The notes under the pieces were generated by a model, which was given only the letters and a program-made list of their open reading frames with translations, had not been told where the DNA came from and did no database searches. Below are positions 55,554 through 64,000 of a stretch of 64,000 bases of DNA, piece after piece (positions within the stretch are counted from its first letter, which is position 1; every line of letters starts with the position of its first letter). A program made the position numbers and the translations under genes. The stretch is from Candidatus Poribacteria bacterium. GTDB taxonomy: Bacteria; Poribacteria; WGA-4E; WGA-3G. The DNA lies in the NCBI GenBank assembly GCA_958295815.1, contig OY282374.1, forward strand, positions 124,001-188,000, given 5' to 3'.

Positions 55554-55970
55554 TCAATCGCGCTTGATTCCGACTATCACATCCTCAGATAATACATCCT
55601 CCGGTATCACAACGAAAATCTTTCCAGATTCAGAGCCTTCATCCACCTTTTTCAGGTACTCGGATATTTCATCTACATCCAGAAAGATTGCCCCCTGATC
55701 AGTGGATTCGGGCACAGGTGTGCGTTCGGATCCAAACTTTCGGATCCATTTGAAGATTGTACTCGGAGACACCGAGAACATACGCGCTATAGCACTTATG
55801 GAAATCCCGCGACAGTATAGAAAAACAGCCAAAGCTCTCTGCCACGGGGGTCTCCCGCGGCTCGTCAGGCGGGTAAACTGAAAGCCACACGCTTTACATT
55901 TATAGCGTTGGCTTCCTCGAGCTTTCCCGTTTTTAACAGCGTCTTCCTGTTTGCAGCGTGGACAGTTCAT
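55554..55970 (-). CDS. InsA-like zinc-ribbon plus helix-turn-helix protein (IS1-type, no DDE domain)
   Basis: 138 residues; AAAGGAA upstream. Zinc ribbon C-x2-C (NCPRCKQED) and C-x2-C (YKCKACGFQF), followed by a helix-turn-helix SISAIARMFSVSPSTIFKWIRKF, as in the N-terminal part of IS1-family transposases. The acidic C-terminus (EISEYLKKVDEGSE) carries no catalytic domain, and no inverted repeats or InsB-like frame follow. Either an isolated transposase fragment or a domesticated DNA-binding regulator. No function assigned. Confidence 0.7.
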   Translation of the reverse strand: MNCPRCKQEDAVKNGKARGSQRYKCKACGFQFTRLTSRGRPPWQRALAVFLYCRGISISAIARMFSVSPSTIFKWIRKFGSERTPVPESTDQGAIFLDVDEISEYLKKVDEGSESGKIFVVIPEDVLSEDVIVGIKRD

Positions 55971-56269
55971 CGCGATGTATTTCCTTTAAAATGTGATAGA
56001 AGAAAGTATAACACAAAAATTAGTCGGATGCAATAAACTCGGTTTTCATAGTGGAATGGTTGTGGGTTATGGGAGAAATAGCAGTCAGCGGTTAGAATCA
56101 ACGGTATGAATGCCGTGTGGCATTCACCGGGTCAGTGAAAAGGGTTGTGGGAGAGATGGCGGTCAGCGGTCAGCAGTCAGTGAAAAGGATTGTCGGAGGA
56201 ATGGCGCGTGATCGGTGGTAGATTGAGGCGGTGTTCACCTTTGTTAACAAAAGGTATCCATCCAATTTC
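55971..56269. other. Repeat-rich intergenic region between InsA-like gene and hslU
   Basis: Contains two imperfect 30-base direct repeats (56131-56160 and 56176-56205, GTCAGTGAAAAGG cores, 45 bases apart), a hairpin GAATGCC-GTGT-GGCATTC (56108-56125) and a GCGGTCAGCGGTCAGC repeat (56159-56180). No gene or clear terminator. Confidence 0.6.
56159..56180. repeat. AGCGGTCAGC-type dispersed repeat, copy 2
   Basis: GCGGTCAGCGGTCAGCAGTC and two more bases; reverse orientation to the copy at 37047-37070. Confidence 0.45.
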
Positions 56270-57757
56270 TCACAGAATATACCGGCTCAAATCCTGATCT
56301 TTGACGATCTCTGATAGTTCCGATCTGACATACTCGGCATCTATTATAATGCTGTCTCTACCGAGGTCAGGGGCACGAAAAAATAGGTCCTCAAATAGTT
56401 TTTCCATGATCGTGTACAGTCGCCGTGCCCCGATATCCTCAACAGATTCATTCACTTGGAATGCAAGCGCGGCGATCTCGTCTATCGCATCGTTGGTGAT
56501 CTCCGCATCTAACCCTTCTGTCTTTAATAGTGCAGTATACTGTTTCACCAACGCGTTCTTGGGTTCTGTCAAAATACGCTTAAAGTCCTTCTTGTTTAGA
56601 CTTTTCAACTCTACGCGGATCGGAAAACGTCCTTGCAACTCTGGGATAAGATCCGATGGACTTGAAACATGAAATGCCCCTGCGGCGATGAAAAGAATAT
56701 GGTGTGTGCGAACTGCACCGTACTTCGTTGTTACTGTGCTACCTTCGACGATCGGAAGAATATCACGCTGGACGCCCTCGCGTGAGACATCGGGTCCGCG
56801 CTGAGATTCTCTACCAGCAATCTTGTCGATCTCATCCAAAAACACAATACCAGAGTTCTCAACGCGTTTGATTGCTTCATTGATGACGGCATCCATATCA
56901 ATCAGTTTTTCCGCCTCCTCCTGCATCAGGATCGTCCGCGCCTCGGAGACCGGAACTCGACGTTTCTTCGTCTGATCCGGGAAAATATTGTTGAACATGT
57001 CTTTGAAATAGATGTCTATCTCATCAGTGCCACCGGGCGAGAGGATTTCCACAAACGGCATGTTTTGATGCTTGACGTTGATTTCTACAGGTCTATTCTC
57101 AAGTCTGCCCTCGCGCAGCCAGTCTCTAAATCTTTGACGCATCTTCAGATAACGTTCATATTTTTTCCCTGGTCCTTCCGCCACTTCGGTTTCCACGTGA
57201 GGTTCGAGATCAAATGGAAGTTGAGGGGTTGTATTACTATTGACTTCTTCTGGTTCATTGGGGGTGTTGTTTTCGACGCGAGACTCTCGCTTCAACGAAC
57301 ATGGCATTGGAAAAATGTAATCGAGAAGGCGTTCCTCCACTGCTTCAAGTGCCTTTTCCTCTACCGTATCCGTCCGTTCAGATTTCACACGACTAATAGC
57401 GGTTTCAGTGAGATCCCGAATCATTGATTCAACATCACGACCAGTGTAGCCGATCTCCGTATACTTTGACGCTTCTACCTTGATGAAAGGTGCATCAACC
57501 AGAAGCGCAAGTCGTCGGGCAATCTCGGTCTTGCCGACACCTGTAGAACCTATCATGATAATGTTTTTCGGTGAGACTTCGTCCTGCATGTTCTCTGCTA
57601 ACATTTGCCGACGCACACGGTTCCGTAGGGCAATCGCTACAGAACGTTTTGCTTCAAGTTGTCCGATGATATATTTATCCAATTCCTCAACAATTTGTTG
57701 CGGTGTGAGGGCATTGGCTAAACTGTTCTTTCTGGATATTGCGTTCAATTTCTCCAA
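56270..57757 (-). CDS. hslU: ATP-dependent protease ATPase subunit HslU (ClpY)
   Basis: 495 residues; TTG start with AAGGAG upstream. AAA+ unfoldase that feeds proteins to the HslV peptidase. Walker [10 protein letters not shown] (K76), Walker [13 protein letters not shown], sensor RIELKSL-type region, insert I-domain in the middle ([11 protein letters not shown] to [12 protein letters not shown]), and C-terminal tail ending DLSRYIL, which in the family docks into HslV. The pore loop reads GYTG (103-106) where GYVG is usual. No hslV is adjacent in this window, although it commonly lies immediately before hslU. Cytoplasmic. Confidence 0.95.
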   Translation of the reverse strand: MEKLNAISRKNSLANALTPQQIVEELDKYIIGQLEAKRSVAIALRNRVRRQMLAENMQDEVSPKNIIMIGSTGVGKTEIARRLALLVDAPFIKVEASKYTEIGYTGRDVESMIRDLTETAISRVKSERTDTVEEKALEAVEERLLDYIFPMPCSLKRESRVENNTPNEPEEVNSNTTPQLPFDLEPHVETEVAEGPGKKYERYLKMRQRFRDWLREGRLENRPVEINVKHQNMPFVEILSPGGTDEIDIYFKDMFNNIFPDQTKKRRVPVSEARTILMQEEAEKLIDMDAVINEAIKRVENSGIVFLDEIDKIAGRESQRGPDVSREGVQRDILPIVEGSTVTTKYGAVRTHHILFIAAGAFHVSSPSDLIPELQGRFPIRVELKSLNKKDFKRILTEPKNALVKQYTALLKTEGLDAEITNDAIDEIAALAFQVNESVEDIGARRLYTIMEKLFEDLFFRAPDLGRDSIIIDAEYVRSELSEIVKDQDLSRYIL

Positions 57758-58653
57758 GAATAGGTCTCCTTATATGGGGATAGGCTTAATAATCTAAGAT
57801 GGTACATGCTGATAACATCGTGTGCTGTCTTAATTATTAAGGTCTGGCGTTTCTCGCAATAAGGTGGGGACAGACAGGGTATCAAATCTGTCCCCATAAA
57901 GTTTAGATTTCAAACATAAGATCCGTCAATTATCGTATGTCAGTGCTGTGGAGTTGCTCCCATCTGCGTGTTATGTGAACTGCCCGATTTACAACCTAAT
58001 GAACAACAAATCCCTTTTGTAACTGTGCTTTTTAAAAAAGCGCAGTTGGATGCGGTTAAGGAAATTAATTTGTTTGGGTAATTCTGTCGGGGTGGTTAAA
58101 AACCAGGTATGTCGTAAAGAGTATACTTGGAGGAGGTACCTGCAAAAAGTGAGATTGCATGCCGTCCTGAAAAGTTTGGAAATCTGCAGAAATTTAAAAC
58201 GCAATGAAAGTAGTCCGTTTATCTGAAAGTGGGAATTTATGCCATATTTAGGGCATCTATATTATATGTTAAGTTTTAAATATATTGTCTTAATATAGCA
58301 AATTATACCATAGTTAGACCTATTAAGTCAAATTAAATTTGTAAAAGTCCCTAATTTGCTTAAGGATCATGTAATGTTGACAATATTATTCCTGTTTAAT
58401 GGAAATATTGGGACAAATATATTTTTATATAAGAATTAAGAATTGCATAAATTGGTCTCTATACAACTCATTCTAAACCTTGCTACAACTGGTTCTTTCG
58501 TATTAAAAACTTGCATTAAAAAACGAGTTGTGTTAGCATTTATAATGGCTATTGTAAAATTCACTATGATTTCAAATTTATCATATTGTGTTGCTTGATC
58601 TTAAATATCCAACTTGAGAACAATAGAGGTTCTGTGTCTATTTTTTGTAAACC
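57758..58653. other. AT-rich non-coding island before the helicase-like gene
   Basis: About 900 bases with no credible gene; short frames here lack ribosome sites and homology I recognise. It includes the hairpin at 57866-57895 and, from about 58200, very AT-rich sequence. No clear promoter or Shine-Dalgarno was found just before the gene at 58654. Confidence 0.6.
57866..57895. repeat. Inverted repeat GGGGACAGA...TCTGTCCCC
   Basis: A perfect 9-bp stem with a 12-base loop. No T-run follows on either side, so it is more likely a protein site or mobile-element remnant than a terminator. Confidence 0.5.
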
Positions 58654-61600
58654 ATGAATTCCTTGAAAGATCTTATTCAATATTGCCGCGAACGTCACGA
58701 GAAGCCACTTCGACAGCGTAGGACGATTGTAACTCCTGCCCCGTACGCGGGGCTTCCTTATCAGTTCACAGTCTGTTGCGCACACAGGTATCGTGTGAGG
58801 CTCTATGACTTGGAGCAGGCAGAAATCTCTTTTATGCCGATAGGGCGTGCTCCTGAGAACGACCGCGGTCCAAGATCTTTTGGTAATGAAAGGTTCTTGA
58901 AACGCCAGAAAATAGAAGATTGGGGGATCAGAAGGTGGCATACATCATGGGGGATTCAGGTATATACCGGTATTCCGTCCGAACGCGACGGTGCTCGATG
59001 GCACGATTTCAATTTTAAATACGAGGCACTCTGTGCCGCACCCGATGCTGTTATTGCCTGTATCGAGCCACTCGTCAACGCCGTTGCTAATCCGCTTTTG
59101 ACGCTGTCAAAGTCCGGCGGATTACGTTTTTCTTGTAGAATTCTGGATTACCTCCATCCAAATACTGAAGAGGACAGGCTATATATCCATAAGCATTCGC
59201 CGACTTCGGAAAACCCACACCAGCGAGACGTGTATCTTGAAATCTTAGGAGAAAAGGGCTATAGTCGTTGGGACGGGCGCTATGAGATACTACTCGGTGA
59301 TTTGTCAAATCCACCGGTGGTTTCCAAAGAGGTAATCTTTCCCTTCATTGATACCCTCCGTGCCCTGCTTCACGAACCGGCACCGTCTGGGTTGCGTATA
59401 CCGGAGCACGATTCCCAATCTGTTCCTGTTGTACCACCATCGCTCGGTTCGCTCCGTTTAGACCTCGCGAAAGAGGCGTTTATGAAACGCGGTTTTTCTT
59501 ATGATAGCCAAGAGAACGGTTTGCACCTCTGGACTCAGCATGTAGGTGGAGGTGAGGATGGGCGTGTGTGGTTATGGGAGGACCAAGGGGCAGTGTGGGT
59601 CCGCGCATCTACGCCTGATGCCAGATTGCCCACTGAAGCGACACAAATAACGGAGGTCTGGGACGATACCGGTATTCTGCCACCTCTACCCGCTGCAGGT
59701 CTGCCCATATCCGATAAAGTCTTGGCAATACGCGAAACGGAATTGAGTCCTTTGGCAATAAAACGTCCATACCCAGTGCTGCACAAACCTGAAGACACCA
59801 GTAAAGTTTATGAAACTCTCGAAGAGAGTGCGGTTCAGATAGATCGTGCTTTTAAGGGTACTGCGCGCATTGTTGCACTTATTGCGGAGACAGGTGCGGG
59901 CAAAAGTTACACAGCCGGTTCCTATGTTCTTAGCGGCGGTGCGATCAGTTTAAATGCGGCATTCTGGACGGTGGAAGAAATAGCAGACCAGTTCCAAAAA
60001 CGAAACTTGCCATCGGTCTCGCGCTGGAGAGCACGCCGGTTCCGGTGGAACGAGGTGAAAGAAATACCCATTGCGGAACGCATGGCGAATCCTTTTCAAC
60101 ATGGAAATGTCTGTGAGGATTATGAACGGTGCGAGGCACTTGAGAAAAAGGGTGGAGACCCGAATAAAATCATCTGCCCGCAGTGTCCTGTCTATACAAC
60201 GTGTCAGCAGCGCGGGTATTTATCGCAACCCGTTGCATTAAAACACGCTAAGGCACAAATATCTGGCACACCTCAACAGTTTTTCGATCCACAATACTCT
60301 GAAGTGGTCGAGGAGATTCTTGAGGAAATCGATGATACAGAGCGGCTTTGTATCGTTGATGAAGTGCACGCACACGGTCTGTTTTTTTTATGTCACGTAT
60401 CAAAAAATACATTAGAGGAATGGTGTATCAACTGGCGAGGCGATATATTAGGAAACTTTGCCCAAGCTTTGCTGAACGCATTAGAAATCGAAGACTATGT
60501 TAGTGATAATGCTGTCGGTCGAATTCGCGTAGTGATGCAGGCGTTTCAACAACATGAAGCGGAACTCGTCAGACAAATGTGCCGAGCCAATTTGCGGGGT
60601 AAGGTAGTGGCGCGTGGGACTGTTGATGCAGAAACTGGAAAGGAATTGACCCAATTTACTATCGAGTTTGAGGGAGGCGTGACTGCGTCTATCCCTTTGG
60701 ACGATAACGCTGCAGAAAAATTCATGGTGAACGGAGAGCCTTTTTTTCAAATCTCCTCCGTTGCGGTTAACGAAGACGTGAATATACAGATGTCAATGGA
60801 GCAAGCAATTCAGTTGGGCATTTTGGATGTAGAAACCGTTGAGAGCATTCAGAAAATTCCCACTGTTTGTCAGGATCCAAATTGGACGCTTTGGCATCAG
60901 TTGCGGCATTTCTTTACACATTACACACAGGATACTGACGCACCCATGATATGGCAGCACAAAGTTTTATGGTTCTGGATGCCACCAGTGCTACATCCAA
61001 GCGTCAAACGCCTTCTGTTGATGTCATCAACCCTTTCAGAGCGAGATTTGCATAGTGTGTTTCCAGATGAAAAAATAGAGGTTTTTCACATCAGACCGAC
61101 AGCCTGGATTCCGGGAAATCGAGTTTTTCAAATCCGCACAGGCACTTATCCAGTGGAAACAATGTTAGAATATGACAATGGTTGGGATGTTATTGGAGTA
61201 TCTGAAACCGGACAGCGGATTTTACTCGGTATCCAAGCAGAAATTGAGCGAGAACCAAGCGTTAAGCATGCGATTATCACCGATGCGTTAACTATTAAGC
61301 ACTTGGGAGATCTTGCGGAAAAAGAGAACGTTTATTTCATAACGGATTTCAAAAAGTTACAGAGGTTGAAAACCGCTTTTGAAGAAGTGCAAGTCGTTTG
61401 GATAGTGGGTACACCACAGTGGGAACCTGGCGTTATTTGGTGGCGAGCACAGATTCTATTTGGAAACAACGAGAAACCGCTCCATTATGAGAGAAAAATG
61501 GAACCTTACATCCATAAAGATGAACGTATCCAGAGTGTTTATGAACAACATATTGTTGGTTTACTCTCAAGGATTGTAGGGCTGACAGGCTTGAACCGCT

Positions 61601-62049
61601 TGTCAGATAAGAAAGTGGTATTGGTCACCAGCGTGCCGTTGCCAGACATTACCGACAGACCTGAAACCCTACTGTTTGACTGGGAAGATTTTGAAGTTGC
61701 GGGTGGGTTAGACAAACTTCCTGAGGTAATAGCCACACGTGAGCGTTTTGAGACAGAACGTGACAATCTGACCGCTGAATCTGGCAGAGAAAAAGTGGAA
61801 CAGGTCTTAGGGTGCTCCTCAAGGCAGGCGAACCGTGTGTTGAGAAAGCTTAGGGGTGGAAAAAAATTGCGTGTTCCCTTCCGAGAACAGATCCTCTCTC
61901 TTCTTGCCGGTGGCGAGAAAAAGACTGCGGAACTCGTTACATCCGTTGAAGGACATCCGAAAGCGATAAATAATGAACTCACACGCCTTGTTGAAGCGGG
62001 TGAAATTGTGAAAGTTCGGCGCGGGCTTTATGCCCTCAAAACGGATTGA
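58654..62049 (+). CDS. Fe-S helicase-like SF2 protein (XPD/DinG-like) with novel N-terminal region and C-terminal winged helix
   Basis: 1,131 residues; no clear ribosome site. Motifs: Walker A ETGAGKS (K417) in LIAETGAGKSYTAG; a cysteine set C487, C493, C508, C511, C517 (C493-x14-C508-x2-C511 resembles the Fe-S ligands of XPD/DinG); DEVH (569-572) as motif II; SSTLS (791-795) as motif III-like; VWIVGTPQWEPGVIWWRAQ as a later motif. The first 380 residues have no domain I can name; GLRFSCRILDYLHP hints at a primase-like fold but is not enough to call. The last 80 residues form winged-helix segments (EQILSLLAGGEKKTAELV and EAGEIVKVRRGLYALKTD). Likely a DNA/RNA helicase for repair, replication or defence. 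Stands alone between an AT-rich island and a Gfo/Idh/MocA gene. Confidence 0.72.
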   Translation: MNSLKDLIQYCRERHEKPLRQRRTIVTPAPYAGLPYQFTVCCAHRYRVRLYDLEQAEISFMPIGRAPENDRGPRSFGNERFLKRQKIEDWGIRRWHTSWGIQVYTGIPSERDGARWHDFNFKYEALCAAPDAVIACIEPLVNAVANPLLTLSKSGGLRFSCRILDYLHPNTEEDRLYIHKHSPTSENPHQRDVYLEILGEKGYSRWDGRYEILLGDLSNPPVVSKEVIFPFIDTLRALLHEPAPSGLRIPEHDSQSVPVVPPSLGSLRLDLAKEAFMKRGFSYDSQENGLHLWTQHVGGGEDGRVWLWEDQGAVWVRASTPDARLPTEATQITEVWDDTGILPPLPAAGLPISDKVLAIRETELSPLAIKRPYPVLHKPEDTSKVYETLEESAVQIDRAFKGTARIVALIAETGAGKSYTAGSYVLSGGAISLNAAFWTVEEIADQFQKRNLPSVSRWRARRFRWNEVKEIPIAERMANPFQHGNVCEDYERCEALEKKGGDPNKIICPQCPVYTTCQQRGYLSQPVALKHAKAQISGTPQQFFDPQYSEVVEEILEEIDDTERLCIVDEVHAHGLFFLCHVSKNTLEEWCINWRGDILGNFAQALLNALEIEDYVSDNAVGRIRVVMQAFQQHEAELVRQMCRANLRGKVVARGTVDAETGKELTQFTIEFEGGVTASIPLDDNAAEKFMVNGEPFFQISSVAVNEDVNIQMSMEQAIQLGILDVETVESIQKIPTVCQDPNWTLWHQLRHFFTHYTQDTDAPMIWQHKVLWFWMPPVLHPSVKRLLLMSSTLSERDLHSVFPDEKIEVFHIRPTAWIPGNRVFQIRTGTYPVETMLEYDNGWDVIGVSETGQRILLGIQAEIEREPSVKHAIITDALTIKHLGDLAEKENVYFITDFKKLQRLKTAFEEVQVVWIVGTPQWEPGVIWWRAQILFGNNEKPLHYERKMEPYIHKDERIQSVYEQHIVGLLSRIVGLTGLNRLSDKKVVLVTSVPLPDITDRPETLLFDWEDFEVAGGLDKLPEVIATRERFETERDNLTAESGREKVEQVLGCSSRQANRVLRKLRGGKKLRVPFREQILSLLAGGEKKTAELVTSVEGHPKAINNELTRLVEAGEIVKVRRGLYALKTD

Positions 62050-62475
62050 AGCTGAAATCGTGTGGGAACCAAAGTGTACGGTAGTTAAACCCAACGTTAT
62101 TACAATCTCTAAGAACGTATAAGCCGTAAAAATCTCCATTGTAGGAGCGATCGCCCGATCGCGACTGTTAATACAAAGAACTTACAAAATCTTGCCAGCA
62201 CATCTCCAAGAAGATCTCCATGACCAATGGGTGAGGTATCCTAATACTTTATGGGTAGCCGTATAAGGTCACCGTCTTAACTTTAGGAGGTCTTTAATAA
62301 ATTTTCACTTGCTATTTTTTTTCTGCATGATATATTATATTCTCTAAGATGAAATTTATAGACTAATATTAACAACAGAAAAAAGATTTTAAAAACAGGT
62401 TGTCAGACTCGATCGGAACTTGAGTAAGAGCACACTATGCTCACGGCGCACCAGCGCGTGAAGGAGAACACAATT
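62050..62475. other. Intergenic region with dispersed repeat and AT-rich stretch
   Basis: Holds the hairpin repeat at 62141-62165 and a very AT-rich segment (about 62290-62400). No gene or clear promoter recognised; the ribosome site AAGGAGAACACAATT lies just before the next ATG. Confidence 0.6.
62141..62165 (+). repeat. Dispersed hairpin repeat, copy 2 (GTAGGAGCGA type)
   Basis: GTAGGAGCGATCGCCCGATC then GCGAC. Same outer frame as the copy at 9672; the stem base pair C-G there is T-A here, a compensating change, and the core GCGATCG/CGATCGC pairs over seven bases. Confidence 0.6.
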
Positions 62476-63495
62476 ATGGCAGGGAAACTGAAAGTTGCAG
62501 CAGTTGGGTGCGGTGGTATCGGGCATCTACACCAACTCGGTTATCTCCAACATCCGGGGGCTGAATTGGTGGCAGTGTGTGATATAGATACGGCTAAAGC
62601 GAAAGCACGTGCCGAAGAACTCGGTGTCCCTAAGTGGTACCCCTCCATCAACGAGATGCTCGCGCATGAGGAATGCGACTTGGTAGATGTTGTGACCGCC
62701 GACTATCTACATTTTGAGCCAGTGATGGAATGTCTTGAAGCGGGCAAGCATGTTATCTCCGAGAAACCGCTTTCGCTTTACATCAACGAGGCGGAACAGA
62801 TGGTGGCGAAGGCAGAGGAGAAAGGTGTGCACCTCGCTATTGATTACAACCGACGGTTCGCGCCCGGATATGTACAGGCGCGGAAATGGTTCGACGCTGG
62901 TGAGATCGGGCAGACTTACTACTTAGATATGAAATTATCTCAAGGCGGTCCCGCCTCAACGTGGAAGGGCGAATATTATCTGCTCTATGAACTGGAGACC
63001 CACGCTATTGACCTGCTCCGATGGTTTGGCGGCGAAATTGTTGCTGTTTGTGCCCAGATGGCAAAACCACGGGAGCATGAAGCACGTGAAGGTGAAGATG
63101 CATGCTATACCAGTATGGCTATTTCGTTCCGTTATGAGACAGAAGTGGTTGCTACGTTGATGGCGAGTTGGGATAGCGATTTCATACATCCAATTGAGCA
63201 CCTTGAAATCTGCGGTTCTGATGGCGAAATTGTCGTTGATAATGTTCTCACGCGCGCAACATTAATGAAACGGGATAACCAGGTAGTAGAAGAATACCGT
63301 CCTTCCATTTTTAGAGACGAACAACTTGCCTTTAATGGGACCTTTGCGCTACGAGTGGCAGCACTTGTTGATGATTTACTCGTAGACCGATCACCGGCAC
63401 CAACAGGCAAAGATGGCTTGCAAGCCCTACGCATTACCGAAGCTATTGTCGAATCGTGGAAGGAAAAACGTGAGGTAACGGTTAAAATTGATTAG
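62476..63495 (+). CDS. Gfo/Idh/MocA family oxidoreductase
   Basis: 339 residues from the ATG at 62476, with AAGGAG nine bases upstream; an in-frame ATG 39 bases earlier lacks one. Rossmann start KVAAVGCGGIGHLHQLGY, catalytic-type lysine in HVISEKPLSLYINEAE, and ELETHAIDLLRWFGGEIV. Fourth paralog of this family in the window. Followed 43 bases later by a lipoprotein gene. Confidence 0.88.
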   Translation: MAGKLKVAAVGCGGIGHLHQLGYLQHPGAELVAVCDIDTAKAKARAEELGVPKWYPSINEMLAHEECDLVDVVTADYLHFEPVMECLEAGKHVISEKPLSLYINEAEQMVAKAEEKGVHLAIDYNRRFAPGYVQARKWFDAGEIGQTYYLDMKLSQGGPASTWKGEYYLLYELETHAIDLLRWFGGEIVAVCAQMAKPREHEAREGEDACYTSMAISFRYETEVVATLMASWDSDFIHPIEHLEICGSDGEIVVDNVLTRATLMKRDNQVVEEYRPSIFRDEQLAFNGTFALRVAALVDDLLVDRSPAPTGKDGLQALRITEAIVESWKEKREVTVKID

Positions 63496-63538
63496 TAAGG
63501 GCGGTAAACCGTTTCTATATGTAAGAAGGAGTGAAATT

Positions 63539-64000
63539 GTGAAACGCCATCTGTTTTTTTTACGAAAACTTCGTCAGGTATCGCTTGAGAGCTCTTCGTA
63601 TTCAACCGTGCGTACTTGTGTTGCGTCGCTTGTTTTCGTGATTTTGGCGATAAGTTGCGGTCCACCGCCTCAAGGGCAGTATTATGTCCCTGAAACAGCG
63701 ATCAAGGCTGCTGAGAAGAATGTGACACCACAATCGACACAGAACCAAGGCACCTTACCTGATAGTGCGCTCGTCCGTTTACAGAGGATGCCGTATCTTA
63801 GAAACGCCTTTAAAGAAACTCCAAGGGGTGTTCATAGTAGAAGTGGACTTGATGATTTTTATGCCAGGACGCGAGGAACTGTGCAACATGCCTCTATTAT
63901 CACCGGTGGCTCGCTTGATATTCTAAAGGCGTTTATTGCTAAAGGGTGGGCTCCTATTGTGATGATTCAATTGCCAGGACGGAACTCCCAAATTTTACCT
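63539..64000 (+). CDS. Lipoprotein with C39-peptidase-like region (3' end cut by window)
   Basis: 154 residues visible from the GTG at 63539 (AAGGAG upstream), frame open to the window end. Basic start MKRHLFFLRKLRQ, hydrophobic stretch and lipobox LAISC (cysteine around residue 41), so a membrane lipoprotein. Later ITGGSLDILKAFIAKGWAPI followed by VMIQLPG resembles the strand before the catalytic histidine in C39-like cysteine peptidase or BtrH-like domains; that part is inferred, and the active-site region is beyond the window. Confidence 0.65.
   Translation, partial: MKRHLFFLRKLRQVSLESSSYSTVRTCVASLVFVILAISCGPPPQGQYYVPETAIKAAEKNVTPQSTQNQGTLPDSALVRLQRMPYLRNAFKETPRGVHSRSGLDDFYARTRGTVQHASIITGGSLDILKAFIAKGWAPIVMIQLPGRNSQILP

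Noticed and set aside
57866..57895. Inverted repeat as a terminator
   Set aside because: There is no T-run on either strand after the stem, and it is upstream of hslU rather than after a gene.
57989..58204. 71-codon minus-strand frame in the AT-rich island
   Set aside because: No ribosome site, no recognisable family, and composition like the surrounding non-coding DNA.

Overview
The window looks like a stretch of chromosome from a Candidatus Poribacteria-type bacterium or a close PVC/planctomycete-like relative (inference). The reasons are a DUF1549/DUF1553 plus DUF1501 pair, a PhyH-family protein, four Gfo/Idh/MocA oxidoreductases, very large LRR proteins, and secreted proteins ending in a YPNP(F/L)NPETW-type sorting domain. 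The standard code fits throughout, and GTG and TTG starts are common. No rRNA, tRNA, CRISPR array or prophage was recognised.

Layout. (1) 1-19764: two tandem giant genes, the first cut by the window edge. Each encodes a secreted protein with a HEIGHGLGF metalloprotease-like domain, two cadherin-like domains, 14 capped leucine-rich-repeat blocks, a three-loop dockerin-like segment and a C-terminal sorting domain. A near-perfect sigma-54 promoter lies before the second gene. (2) 19865-21962, minus: bioF-like aminotransferase and a sugar isomerase/epimerase, probably one operon. (3) 22170-24875, plus: PhyH, Gfo/Idh/MocA and a secreted methyltransferase. (4) 24922-25528, minus: MazF/PemK-type toxin and antitoxin with their own strong promoter. 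(5) 25827-36223, plus: DUF1549/1553 cytochrome-type protein, DUF1501 Tat protein, Gfo/Idh/MocA, pentapeptide-repeat potassium channel, matrixin-like TPR protein. (6) 36360-43218: a Spy-like periplasmic protein, murB, a mannonate dehydratase-like enolase, two uncharacterised proteins and a hydantoinase A. (7) 43270-50862, minus: D-2-hydroxyacid dehydrogenase, Fe-alcohol dehydrogenase, HD protein, purH, a serine acetyltransferase-like enzyme, a serine/alanine-glyoxylate aminotransferase and a small protein. (8) 50887-57757, minus: Gfo/Idh/MocA, UlaG-like hydrolase, VCBS/ASPIC secreted protein, jelly-roll secreted protein, an InsA-like zinc-ribbon/HTH protein and hslU. (9) 57758-64000: a 0.9 kb AT-rich non-coding island, a 1131-residue Fe-S helicase-like protein of unknown role, a fourth Gfo/Idh/MocA gene and the start of a lipoprotein.

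How it fits together. Much of the content is secreted or catabolic: surface proteins with protein-binding repeats and a shared export tag, plus sugar-acid, hydantoin and alcohol/hydroxyacid oxidoreductases, consistent with a particle- or host-associated heterotroph (inference). Intergenic spaces carry several families of short palindromic repeats, and two serine-related genes share a 120-nt leader-like repeat. The most novel-looking items are the Fe-S helicase-like gene with unassigned N-terminal region beside an AT-rich island, the sigma-54-linked giant LRR tandem, and the shared 120-nt leader.
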